Below are positions 46,327 to 55,283 of a stretch of 64,000 nt of DNA, one piece after another. A program made the translations under genes and the position numbers. This DNA comes from RPQJ01 sp963746325 (GTDB lineage: Bacteria; Pseudomonadota; Gammaproteobacteria; Steroidobacterales; Steroidobacteraceae), in contig CAVVBC010000005.1 in assembly GCA_963746325.1 (NCBI GenBank), forward strand, positions 248,001 through 312,000, written 5' to 3'. Numbering within the stretch: position 1 is the stretch's first letter; every line of letters begins with the position of its first letter. Below the pieces are notes generated by a model that searched no databases, was not told where the DNA came from, and saw nothing but the letters and a program-made list of their open reading frames with translations.

Positions 46327-48539
46327 TCAGCCTTGCTGCCGATGCGCCAGCGCGAGCAGCGCAGCGACGGCTTCGTCCACTCCGTTCGTGATGCCGAGTT
46401 CGGCAGTCCGGCGACCCAACGCCGCGCGCCGCTCGGGCTCCTGCAACAGACGGGTAGCCACCGCTGCAATGGACTGCGGCGTGCGCCCGGCAGTCTCGGC
46501 GATCTGCAGCCGGACCGCCCGCCGGATGCGCCGGTCCTGGTCGCCGGCGAGCGGTATCGAAACAATGGGCCGCCCGTGCGCCAGCACGTGGATCATCGTC
46601 GAACCACCGTTGCTCACCACGAACAACGCCTCGGCGAGCAGGAACTGCACGTGGTCAGGCTCGACGCGCGGGAGCAGCAGCAGGCTGGGGTCGGCTGCCT
46701 GCTCGACGGATTTGCGCCCTGTAAGCACGACCGTGCGCTGCCCGGTGGTCGCGGCAAACGACCGCGCAGCTGCGATGAAGAGCTCGGCCGGTTCGGCAAC
46801 GCGCGTCGCCTCGCCGCGCCCGCCGGGCACGAAGACGACGAATGAACCCGGTTCCAGTCCGTGACCCTGCAGCCAGGCGGTGCGCTCCGCAGGCGAGGAC
46901 GGCGTGAACAGCGTGTCGAACTGCCGCACCCCGTAGTTTGGAAAGAACTGCATCTTCAAGCGTTCGATACGCGAGAGTCCGCCGGTGACGAATGTCGGGA
47001 ACACGATCCAGTGTTCATCGAGCAGCCGCATCCACTTGGGCCGGAATGCCTTCCAGCGCAGTTTTGGCGCGCGGCTGGAAAACACCAGTCGCGCACCCGC
47101 ACGCTTCGCCGCACGCAGCTGCGACGTGCGACCCGAGTTGTCGAACACCATCACGTCGGGACGAAAGGAATCGATCGTCGCCAGGACCTGCGCAGTGCTG
47201 TTGGTCGGCGAGGCGTCGCAGTCGATGATCGGGAAGTTCACCGACTCGCGAAACACCGCGTTGCGGTTCACGAGGAACCGGATGTCGGCCGTGGGCTCGG
47301 CCTTGGCGAGCTCGCGCGCGATGATCAGGCAGCGCATCAGTTCGCCCGCGCCGCCCGGGCCGGAGACCGGCGAGAACAGGACGCGCACCGGGGCCGCACC
47401 GACGCGCGGCGCCACCGCTCGTGGCGCCGGCGCAAATCCCCCCGCCGCGCGCATCGACCGGGGAGCCGCGGCCAGCGCCTGCCGGTATGCAGTTTCCATC
47501 CGCGCCCCCGTGTGCTCGAGGCTGAACGCCGTGAGGTCGCATTCGATACGGCGACGGCCCGCGGCATGGTGACGCTGCAGTGCGGAGGTGAGCTGCGGCA
47601 CGTCGTCGATCGGCACCAGCTCGAGCGGATAGCGCTGCGCAATGTCGCGCGGACCTTGCGCGTCGGCCGCAACCACGGGCACCCCGCCGTCGAGCGCTTC
47701 TGCGATGACGCGGCCGAAGGGCTCGTAGCGTGAGGGACAGACGAACAGGTCGAAGGCCTGGTACAGGTCCTTGACGTCACGACGATAGCCCGTGAAATGC
47801 ACGTCGCCCGTCGCGAGCTGCTCGAGCGAGCGGCGCTCGCTGCCGTCGCCCACCAGCACGAGCCGCGCATGCGGCAACTGGGCGGCGGCAAACGCACGCA
47901 GCAGCACGTCGAAGCCCTTGCGCGGCACCAGCCGGCCGACTGCGCCGATCAGGAAATCGTCGTCTCCCGCGCCCAGCTCGGCGCGTATCTGACGGACGCG
48001 CTCTGGCGCGAGCCGGGGTGCGGCACCAGCGAGTTCGGCACCAGGTGGACCTGGCCGGCATAGGTGGCGGGCACGGTCGCGAGCTGCCAGTCGGAGATGC
48101 AGAACAAGGCATCGGTGCGCAGGTAGTGCGGACCGTTCAGGTGCAGGTGCAACGTGCTCACATGACGGGCCGCATGCCGCGTGCGTGTGATGTAGCGCGT
48201 GCCGCGACGCAAGTGGGTATGGATGACGTCCGGCCGCCACTGCGCCACGATCTGGGCCAGCCGCGACTGTGTGCGCCAGTGGGGCGGCACTTCGAACACC
48301 TGGATGCCGGGCTCGAGCTGGTCGAGCAGGCTGACGCCGAGGCGATCGCGATGGTCGCTGCGCACGACGAGCGCGACGTCGTGCCTGCCCGCCAGCGCGG
48401 CGCACGACTCGGCCGCTGCGCGCTCGGAACCGGCAAAGCCGCGCGAAAGAATGACGTGCAGCACGCGCAAGCGATTGTTTGGCTCGCCTCCTGCCGCCGG
48501 CGCGACAGGTTTCCTAGCGGACGACAGGATTCCTTCCAT
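46327..48539 (-). CDS. Fused glycosyltransferase: GT4 domain plus second GT-B domain (one frameshift)
   Basis: About 737 residues if one missing base near 48028 is restored. Residues 1-365 are a family 4 glycosyltransferase: LRVLHVILSRGFAGSERAAAESCAAL, HTHLRRGTRYI, FLIGAVGRLVPRKGFDVLLRAFAAA and the EX7E-type PSRYEPFGRVIAEALDGG. After an Ala/Pro/Arg linker the same frame continues into a second GT-B fold of ~350 residues: VRVLFSPVSGPGGAGELMRCLIIAREL, DVMVFDNSGRTSQLRAAKRAGAR, VVFVPGGRGEATRVAEP and FVVSNGGSTMIHVLAHGRPIVSIPLAGDQD, which resembles MurG/UDP-glycosyltransferase C-terminal halves. Not a frameshift artefact: both domains are continuous over 47.2-48.0 kb. Likely adds two sugars in succession. 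Confidence 0.82.
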
Positions 48540-48574
48540 GGCGCGATTGTATCCCGCGTGCAGCCGACTCCGGT

Positions 48575-48941
48575 TCAGCGAATGCGCGCACTCGGCGCCT
48601 GCCCGACCTCGAGCCTGCCGTGCTTCACGAGCCGGGCCTCGACACCCGCCCGAGTGCGCTCATGGGCCGCGACGAGTTCGTTCATCGTCCTGCCCGCGTC
48701 GAAGCCGGCGAGCAGCCGCTCGTCCTCCTCAGGCGTCCAGGGCTTGCCGGCGTTGCGCGGTAACGCCGACTGCCGGCGTCCGGCCCTGGCGCGGGTCTGG
48801 AGCGCATCGGCGCCCCAGAAACAGCGCCCGCAGGACTTCCGCAGATTGCAGATGCGCCGGTTCTGCCGGTGACTGGCCCGCGGCGGGGCCGATGCCCGCT
48901 GCGAGGACCTTGAGAATTTCCGCCGCCTGCATGTCGTCCAT
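48575..48941 (-). CDS. Small SANT/Myb-like helix-turn-helix protein (one frameshift)
   Basis: About 121 residues from ATG at 48941 (DDMQAAEILKVLAAGIGPAAG) after AGGGAG. The N-terminal half (AHLQSAEVLRALFLGADALQTRAR) and the C-terminal half are in different frames (break near 48810; one extra base). The C-terminal half reads GKPWTPEEDERLLAGFDAGRTMNELVAAHERTRAGVEARLVKHG, which has the W-x-EED-x-LL and second-helix pattern of SANT/homeodomain-like motifs found in small proteobacterial proteins and next to helicase domains. Probably DNA- or protein-binding; function unknown. Confidence 0.6.
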
Positions 48942-49052
48942 GATGATCAACGCTCCCTGCGTAAATGAATGGCCCGCGTGAATGCGCGGACCGGGTCATT
49001 TGATTGCAGGGCGCGGGAGACGGCCAGCGGGATTCTGGCGCAGAGGGCGCAG

Positions 49053-49739
49053 TTACTCGCGGCCGGGCCCGTCGGGATCATCGGGATCATCGGGAATCGG
49101 AATCACGGCGTCATCGCCCTCGTCGTCGGTAGCAGGCGGCTCGGTCGTGATCTCGAACAGCGGCCGGAGGTATCGCAGGCGCTCGATCGGATCGTCGAGC
49201 TCGAGGCAGTGCTGCTTGTGCGCGGACGGCAGCGGCAGGATCTCGGCCAGCCGGCCCGCGACCCAGCCTGCATCATCGAGGCGCCGTTCGAGCGACTCGT
49301 AGGGATCGCCCACCTGTCCGAGCACATAATCGAGCGCGGGGCCGAGATCGGAGAACTCCTCGGGCACGGGCACGCCCACTTCGTCCGGCAGCCATTCGAC
49401 TTCGGCCAGGTTCAGGCCGTCGCGCGCACGGCTGCGCGCCAGGATGCGGAAACGACGCTCACCGCGGGCTTCGATGCCGAGCAGGCCATCGGGCTGTCCG
49501 GAGAAATCGACGATGCGCGCGTACGTGCCCACGTCGCTGGTTGCGGTGGGCCCGGCCCCGGCCTCGCTGCCTTCCTTGAGCAGCACGACGCCGAAGCCGG
49601 TGTCTTCGCGCATGCAGCGCCGCACCAGGTCGATGTAGCGGGCCTCGAAGATGCGCAGCGGCAGCGGACCGCCCGGAAACAGGACGGTGCCGAGCGGGAA
49701 CAGCGGAATTTCTGTGCGCGTCGCGGCCGGGTCGGGCAT
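49053..49739 (-). CDS. LON substrate-binding-domain protein (stand-alone)
   Basis: 228 residues. TEIPLFPLGTVLFPGGPLPLRIFEARYIDLVRRCM is the start of the Lon N-terminal domain (PF02190), continuing to RFRILARSRARDGLNLAEVEWL and ELDDPIERLRYLRPLFEI. The AAA+ and protease domains of Lon are absent, as in the known stand-alone YpdA-like/PUA-like group; role unclear, possibly substrate recruitment. The last ~25 residues are Asp/Pro-rich (IPDDPDDPDGPG). The 111-base gap to the SANT gene holds nothing recognisable. Confidence 0.87.
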   Translation of the reverse strand: MPDPAATRTEIPLFPLGTVLFPGGPLPLRIFEARYIDLVRRCMREDTGFGVVLLKEGSEAGAGPTATSDVGTYARIVDFSGQPDGLLGIEARGERRFRILARSRARDGLNLAEVEWLPDEVGVPVPEEFSDLGPALDYVLGQVGDPYESLERRLDDAGWVAGRLAEILPLPSAHKQHCLELDDPIERLRYLRPLFEITTEPPATDDEGDDAVIPIPDDPDDPDGPGRE

Positions 49740-49765
49740 GACTCGATTATGCCGCGTCCGCGGCG

Positions 49766-51157
49766 CTATGGCGCGGCGTCACGCAGGCCCTGCAGCAGCT
49801 TTTCGTGCATCCCCCCGAACGAGCCATTGCTCATCAGGACCAGGTGGTCCCCGGGCCGGGCTTCCGCCGCGAGCATGGCGATCAGCCGTGGCAGGTCGGC
49901 CTGGACGGTGGCGAGCGACCCGAGCGGTTGCATCGCGTCAGCCACGTCCCACTTCACTTCGGGCGACTGGTACACGAACACGCGGTCGGCGGCGGCCAGC
50001 GACTGGGCGAGTGCGGCCTTGTGGGTGCCGAGCTTCATCGTATTGGAGCGCGGCTCGAGCACGGCGAAGACGCGGCCCTGCCCCGCACGGCGCCGCACGC
50101 CATCGAGCGTCGTGGCGATCGCGGTGGGGTGATGCGCGAAATCGTCGTACACCGTGATGTCGCGCACGACGCCACGCACCTCGAGCCGCCGCTTCACGCC
50201 ACCGAATTTGCGCAGCGCCTCGAGCGCGGCGTCTTCGGCGACACCGGCGTGGCATGCGGCAGCGACCGCTGCGAGCCCGTTCGCCGCGTTGTGCCGGCCG
50301 AGCATGTCCCAGTCGACGCGCCCCAGGCAGCGTTCGTCGCGCCAGATTTCGAAACTCGCGTAACTCGCATCGTCACCGGCCGCCAGCGACGCGCCACGCT
50401 GCCGTGCGCTGCGCCTGACCCGCTGAAACGCTCGACCGGCGTCCAGCATCCCATCTCGCAGCACTTCCGTCAAGATACGGCTCGTCTGCATTCACCAGCA
50501 GCCGGCCGTTGCCGGGCACCGTGCGCAGCAGCAGGTGGAACTGCCGCTGGATCGACGCGACGTCGGGATAGATGTCGGCGTGGTCGTGCTCGAGGTTGTT
50601 GAGCACCGCCGTGCGCGGCCGGTAGTGCACGAACTTGGCGCGCTTGTCGAAGAACGCGGTGTCGTACTCGTCGGCTTCAATCACGAAATGACGGCCCGGT
50701 GCCCAGTCGCGCGCTCACGTCGAAATCGAGCGGCACGCCACCGATCAGGAAGCCCGGCTCGAGGCCCGCGTACTGCAGAATCCACGCCAGCAGGCTGCTG
50801 GTCGTCGTCTTGCCGTGCGTGCCGGCCACGCCGAGCACCCAGCGATCGTCGGCCTGCAGCACGTTGCGCGCGAGCCAGTCAGGGCCCGATTCATAGCGCT
50901 TGCCGCTGTCGAGCAGCGCTTCGACCAGCGGCATTGCCGCGGCTCATCACGTTGCCGACGACGAACACGTCCGGCTTCAGCTTGAGCTGCTCCGCTTCGT
51001 AGCCCTCGATGACGTCGATGCCCAGCGCTGCCAGCTGCGTGCTCATCGGCGGATAGACGTTGCGATCGGAGCCGGTGACACGGTGGCCGGCCGCGCGCGC
51101 GATGGCAGCGATGCCGCCCATGAACGTGCCGCAGACGCCGAGGATGTGCAGGTGCAA
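49766..51157 (-). CDS. mpl: Mpl, murein tripeptide ligase (several frameshifts)
   Basis: About 460 residues, in at least four frame pieces (breaks near 50935, 50690, 50475 and 50405). TTG start at 51157 with GGAGG upstream, giving LHLHILGVCGTFMGGIAAIARAAGH like the family N-terminus. VLGVAGTHGKTTTSSLLAWILQ, FLIGGVPLDFDVSARLG, VIEADEYDTAFFDKRAKFVHYRP, LNNLEHDHADIYPD, MGCWTPVERFS and VYDDFAHHPTAI are conserved. Ligates recycled L-Ala-gamma-D-Glu-meso-DAP to UDP-MurNAc in the cytoplasm. It starts 2 bases after the stop of the membrane-protein gene. Confidence 0.92.
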
Positions 51158-51159
51158 GG

Positions 51160-51678
51160 TCAGGCTCCTCCGCCGCTCGCCAGCGTGAGCAGCAGGTTGA
51201 TCAGCAGGAAATAGGTGAGCGCGAGGGTGATGCCCGTGAAGAGGTTCGTGTCCGTCGCGAGCTTGAGGATCCGCCCCGTCACGAGCCCGAAGACCACGAC
51301 CAGGGCAAGCGCGATCAGGCCTGCGGCAGAGGACTCGGGTTTCAGGCCGGCCTGCATCACCGTCCATTGCACCGGCAGGAACAGTCCCACTCCGAGCAGG
51401 GCGCCGGTACCGAGCACGGCCGTCGCGGCCTGCAGGAAACGATCGGTCTTGCCGAACAGCTTGAGCAGCAGGTACACGCCCGCGACCAGCAGGACCGGGT
51501 CGAGCAGCGCGAACACGATCCACGCGACAGCAGGCTCGTCGAGCAACGCCAGCTGTACGATCGACACGGCGACGTAGGCCGCGGCGGTAACCCACAGCAG
51601 CAATCGTGACGCCGGGAGGTCCTGTGGACCGCGCCGCCAGAGTACGATGTCGAGAAATGCCTTCAGGAAGTGCAGCAC
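51160..51678 (-). CDS. Membrane protein of unknown function, Yip1/DUF-like
   Basis: 172 residues with about five hydrophobic segments (VTAAAYVAVSIVQLALL, AWIVFALLDPVLLVAGVYLLLKLF, AATAVLGTGALLGVGLFLPV, GLIALALVVVFGLVTGRI, ITLALTYFLLINLLLTLA). A charged N-terminus (MLHFLKAFLDIVLWRRGPQDLP) precedes them. No catalytic motif. Located directly before mpl in the same operon; similar small membrane proteins accompany mpl in related genomes as far as I recall, without assigned function. Confidence 0.6.
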   Translation of the reverse strand: MLHFLKAFLDIVLWRRGPQDLPASRLLLWVTAAAYVAVSIVQLALLDEPAVAWIVFALLDPVLLVAGVYLLLKLFGKTDRFLQAATAVLGTGALLGVGLFLPVQWTVMQAGLKPESSAAGLIALALVVVFGLVTGRILKLATDTNLFTGITLALTYFLLINLLLTLASGGGA

Positions 51679-51721
51679 GTAATCGAAGCGGCGGCCTGAG
51701 GAGCGGCGATTCTACACGCAG

Positions 51722-52840
51722 GTGACCGACTCGATGCGCGAAGCGAGGCTGATCCAGGATCCGGGCGAGCTCGAGACTGCCATCTTTCGATTGCACAGCG
51801 CCGCGCGCCTGGCGATCGACACCGAGTTCATGCGCGAGCGGACCTATCACCCGCAGCTCTGCCTGGTGCAGATCGGCACCGAGTCGGATTGCTACCTGGT
51901 CGACCCGCTCGTCGGCCTCGACCTGGCCCCGCTGCACCACCTGCTGGCCGATCGCTCGCAGCTCAAGATCCTGCATGCCGCGCGGCAGGACCTCGAAGTC
52001 ATGCTGCTTTCCGGCGGCACCGTGCCAGGACCGCTGTTCGACACGCAGGTCGCCGCGGCCTTTCTCGGCTTTCCCCCGCAGGTGGGCTATGCCGAGCTGG
52101 TGGCGCGGCAACTCGGGGCTTCGATCGACAAGGGACAGACGCGCACCGACTGGTCGCGCCGGCCCTTGACGCCCGCGCAGCTTGCCTACGCCGCGGACGA
52201 CGTGAAGCACCTGCTGACGCTGCACACCGACCTGCAGGCGGCCCTCGTTGCGCGCGGCCGCGAAGGCTGGGTGGCCGACGAGATCGCCGCCTGTGAAAAC
52301 CCCGCGCTCTATCGAACCGACCCGGCGCAGGCATGGCGACGCCTGAAGGGTCTGAACCGGCTGCGGCCGGCGGAACAGTCCGCGGCGCGCGCGCTCGCCG
52401 AGTGGCGCGAACGCCGCGCGATCGAATCGGACAAGCCGCGCGGCTGGATCCTTGCAGACGAGGCGCTATATGCCATGGCGGCGCGCGAGCCGGTCTCGCT
52501 CGAGGCGCTGGAATCCGTGCCCGCCCTGCCGCCGGGCGTGCTGCGCAAGCGCGGCGACGAATTGCTCGAGCTCCTGCGCACCGCCCGGGCGGATGAATCC
52601 GGCGTGCCGCTGTCGGCCCCGAAGCGTCCCGAGCCCGAGCAAATGGCCCTGGCAGCCAGGTTGCTGCAAGTGGTGCGCGACGTCGCTACCGAACTTGAAG
52701 TGAGCGCCGAGGTGCTGGCGACGCGCAAGGACGTCGAAGCGATCGCGTTCGGATCCGTGGAGCCGGCGGACAGCCCGCTGCTGCGCGGGTGGCGCAAGGC
52801 AGTGGTCGGCGACAAGCTGCTCGCGGCGCTCGCGCGCTGA
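51722..52840 (+). CDS. rnd: Ribonuclease D
   Basis: 372 residues (GTG at 51722; ATG at 51734 also possible). DEDD exonuclease motifs: LAIDTEFMRERTYHPQLCLVQI (D,E), ILHAARQDLEVML (D) and LAYAADDVKHLLTLH (Y,D). HRDC domains follow, including YRTDPAQAWRRLKGLNRLRPAEQSAARALAEWRE. Trims tRNA 3' ends. Divergent from the membrane protein/mpl unit. Confidence 0.94.
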   Translation: MTDSMREARLIQDPGELETAIFRLHSAARLAIDTEFMRERTYHPQLCLVQIGTESDCYLVDPLVGLDLAPLHHLLADRSQLKILHAARQDLEVMLLSGGTVPGPLFDTQVAAAFLGFPPQVGYAELVARQLGASIDKGQTRTDWSRRPLTPAQLAYAADDVKHLLTLHTDLQAALVARGREGWVADEIAACENPALYRTDPAQAWRRLKGLNRLRPAEQSAARALAEWRERRAIESDKPRGWILADEALYAMAAREPVSLEALESVPALPPGVLRKRGDELLELLRTARADESGVPLSAPKRPEPEQMALAARLLQVVRDVATELEVSAEVLATRKDVEAIAFGSVEPADSPLLRGWRKAVVGDKLLAALAR

Positions 52841-52934
52841 GGCCGGCGTTTGCTCCGGCTGATCCTGGCGTTATGCCCGGCTGGGCTGGCAGCCACGGCG
52901 CCTGGATCACGAGCCGTGGGATGAAGAGCCGGAA

Positions 52935-53040
52935 CCCTACCCGCGCTCGCGGACCTCTCCACGATCGGGGATCAGGCGACAACCGGAGCCCTCACCCGCG
53001 CTGCGCGCGACCTCTCCCACTGACGTGGGAGAGGTGAGGG
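52935..53040. repeat. Family C hairpin repeat, one degraded and one intact copy
   Basis: The intact copy (52989-53040) has outer arms CCCTCACC and GGTGAGGG and an inner perfect hairpin ACCTCTCCCAC-TGAC-GTGGGAGAGGT. A worn copy precedes it (52935-52970). Located between the convergent rnd and adk ends, where it can serve as a bidirectional stem-loop terminator. Such motifs are widespread intergenic repeats in high-GC Proteobacteria. Nothing else is seen in 52841-53043. Confidence 0.75.
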
Positions 53041-53043
53041 AAA

Positions 53044-53703
53044 TCACGCGCCAGTGACTTTGACGAACTCGGCGTACACGCGATCCATCGGCTGGTCGGC
53101 GTTGACGACCTTGAGCAGTTCGCGGCCGCGGTAGTGCTCGATCAACGGCGCGGTCTGCGCGTTGTAGACCTTGAGCCGGTTCTCGATCACGTCTTCCTTG
53201 TCGTCGGCGCGCTGCCTGAGCTCGGGCGCATCGGCGCCGTGCTCCGGATTGTCGCACCGGTCGCCCTTCTGCGAAGGCGACGAATACACGTTGAATACCT
53301 TGCCGCAGGCAGGGCAGCTGCGGCGGCCGGTCAGACGCATGAACAGGGCCTTTTCGTCGACCTGCATCAGCACCACGGCGTCGATCGGCTGGCCGAGGTC
53401 AGCCAGCAGCTGGTCCAGGGCGCCCGCCTGGGCCACGTTGCGCGGATAGCCGTCCAGGATGAAGCCCCTGGCGGCGTCCGGGCGGCCCAGTCGCTCGCGG
53501 ATCAGGCCGAGGACGATGTCGTCCGTGACCAGCTCACCGGCGTCCATGGCCGCCTTGGCGCGCAGCCCCAAGTCCGTGCCGCGGGCCACCGCATCGCGCA
53601 ACAGGTCGCCGGACGAGACCTGGGGAATGCCTTTCTGGTCACGCAGGCGCTGTGCCTGGGTGCCTTTCCCGGAGCCGGGGGCGCCTAGAAGTACGAGTCT
53701 CAT
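53044..53703 (-). CDS. adk: Adenylate kinase
   Basis: 219 residues. P-loop LLGAPGSGKGTQAQRL, the AMP-binding VSSGDLLRDAVARGTDLG, ERLGRPDAARGFILDGYPRN and the RQRADD arginine region are intact. The lid carries Cys-x2-Cys plus a third Cys, suggesting a structural zinc, uncommon but known among Gammaproteobacteria. Interconverts 2 ADP and ATP+AMP. Divergent from the PPi-PFK. Confidence 0.95.
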   Translation of the reverse strand: MRLVLLGAPGSGKGTQAQRLRDQKGIPQVSSGDLLRDAVARGTDLGLRAKAAMDAGELVTDDIVLGLIRERLGRPDAARGFILDGYPRNVAQAGALDQLLADLGQPIDAVVLMQVDEKALFMRLTGRRSCPACGKVFNVYSSPSQKGDRCDNPEHGADAPELRQRADDKEDVIENRLKVYNAQTAPLIEHYRGRELLKVVNADQPMDRVYAEFVKVTGA

Positions 53704-53865
53704 GATGCGTTCCCGCTCGGGGTCGGTTTCGAGAGGCGCGCACGTTACCGAAAATGGCGGGGCGGGGCCAGAAGGAGGTTGCGCAGCCACCCGCGCGGAG
53801 CGGCTCAAAAAGGTCGATCCGGGACCCGCGGAGAGGTATCCTTGGCGGCTGACAATCGAACGTAA

Positions 53866-53881
53866 GTCCACGATTGTGGAC
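53866..53881. promoter_or_regulatory. Perfect palindrome before the PPi-PFK gene (candidate operator)
   Basis: GTCCAC-GATT-GTGGAC lies 19 bases upstream of the start codon in the adk/pfp divergent region, near a weak CTGACA -35-like box at 53849. It could be an operator or an RNA hairpin next to the ribosome binding site; no known regulator is assigned. Confidence 0.35.
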
Positions 53882-53900
53882 AAAATTTTCTGGAGCCACG

Positions 53901-55175
53901 ATGAAGCAGCCGACCGGTCCGCGCAACGCCTTCTATGCCCAGTCCGGCGGTGTCACCGCCGTCATCAATGCCTCCGCCTGCGGCGTCATCGAAGCAGCCC
54001 GCAAGCAGCCGCGGAAGATCGGCAAGCTCTACGCGGGCCGCAACGGGATCCTGGGTGCGCTCACCGAGGACCTGATCGACACCGGCAAGGAAAGTGCCGC
54101 CGACATCCGCGCCCTGCGCCACACGCCGGCGGGCGCCTTTGGCTCCGCGCGCTACAAGCTCAAGAAGTACGAGGACAACCCGGCGCAGTACGAGCGCCTG
54201 CTGGAAGTCTTCAAGGCACACGACATCGGCTACTTCTTCTACAACGGCGGCGGCGACTCGGCCGACACGTGCTTCAAGGTGTCGCAACTCGCCGAGAAGA
54301 TGGGCTACCCGCTGCAGGCCATCCACGTGCCGAAAACGGTCGACAATGACCTGCCGATCACCGACTGCTGCCCGGGCTTCGGCTCGGTCGCCAAGTACGT
54401 CGCCGTGTCGATCAAGGAAGCCGGCTTCGACGTTGCGTCGATGGCGCGCACGTCGACCAAGGTGTTCGTGCTGGAAGTCATGGGACGCCATGCCGGCTGG
54501 ATCGCGGCTGCGGGCGGCCTGGCGTCGCAGAAAGCCGGTGATGCGCCCCACATCATCCTGTTCCCGGAAATCCCGTTCGACGAAGCCGCCTTCCTGGCAC
54601 GCGCCGACGAATGCGTGAAGAAGTACGGCTACTGCGCGGTGGTCGTTTCCGAGGGCGTGCGCAACCCGGACGGCAAGTTCCTGGCCGACGCCGGCTCGCG
54701 TGATGCGTTCGGGCACGCGCAGCTTGGCGGCGTCGGTCCGGTCGTCGCGCAACTGGTCAAGGACAAGCTCGGCTACAAGTACCACTGGGCCGTGGCGGAT
54801 TACCTGCAGCGCGCGGCGCGGCACATCGCCTCGAAGGTCGACGTGGAGCAGGCCTACGCCGTGGGCAAGGCCGCGGTCGACTTTGCGCTCAAGGGCCATA
54901 ACTCGGTGATGCCGACGATCGTGCGCACGTCGAACAAGCCCTACCGCTGGAAAATCGGCATGGCCAGCCTCGACCAGGTGGCCAACGTCGAAAAGATGCT
55001 GCCCCGCGATTACATCACCGCCGACGGCTTCGGCATCACGGCCAAGGGTCGCAAGTACCTCGCGCCCCTGATCCAGGGCGAGGACTACCCGCCGTACGAG
55101 GGCGGCCTGCCGAAATACGTGGTGCTGAAGAACAAAGCGGTGAAAAAGAAGCTTAAAAAAGCCTTTATGGTATAG
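53901..55175 (+). CDS. pfp: Pyrophosphate-dependent 6-phosphofructokinase
   Basis: 424 residues from ATG at 53901. NAFYAQSGGVTAVINASACGVIEAA, YFFYNGGGDSADTCFKVSQLAEKMG, IHVPKTVDNDLPITDCCPGFGSVAKY and EVMGRHAGWIAAAGGLAS are present. PKTVDND (Lys, where ATP enzymes have Gly in PGTIDND) and the GGGDS pattern in place of GGDGS mark PPi as phosphoryl donor. It works reversibly between fructose 6-phosphate and fructose 1,6-bisphosphate. The next gene is a membrane pyrophosphatase, so PPi is shared by both. Confidence 0.93.
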   Translation: MKQPTGPRNAFYAQSGGVTAVINASACGVIEAARKQPRKIGKLYAGRNGILGALTEDLIDTGKESAADIRALRHTPAGAFGSARYKLKKYEDNPAQYERLLEVFKAHDIGYFFYNGGGDSADTCFKVSQLAEKMGYPLQAIHVPKTVDNDLPITDCCPGFGSVAKYVAVSIKEAGFDVASMARTSTKVFVLEVMGRHAGWIAAAGGLASQKAGDAPHIILFPEIPFDEAAFLARADECVKKYGYCAVVVSEGVRNPDGKFLADAGSRDAFGHAQLGGVGPVVAQLVKDKLGYKYHWAVADYLQRAARHIASKVDVEQAYAVGKAAVDFALKGHNSVMPTIVRTSNKPYRWKIGMASLDQVANVEKMLPRDYITADGFGITAKGRKYLAPLIQGEDYPPYEGGLPKYVVLKNKAVKKKLKKAFMV

Positions 55176-55176
55176 T
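55168..55176 (+). promoter_or_regulatory. Possible extended -10 promoter for hppA
   Basis: TGGTATAGT (TG-N-TATAGT) overlaps the stop codon of the PPi-PFK gene and lies 107 bases before hppA. No convincing -35. Confidence 0.35.
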
Positions 55177-55283
55177 CCGCCGCCTTTTTTCCGGGGCATG
55201 CACGGTCTGGATCGAGTCGCAGAACTCGCCGCCCGCGCCACTCCGCCAGGTTTCCGATTGAAGACCCGTTTGGGAGGTTGAGC

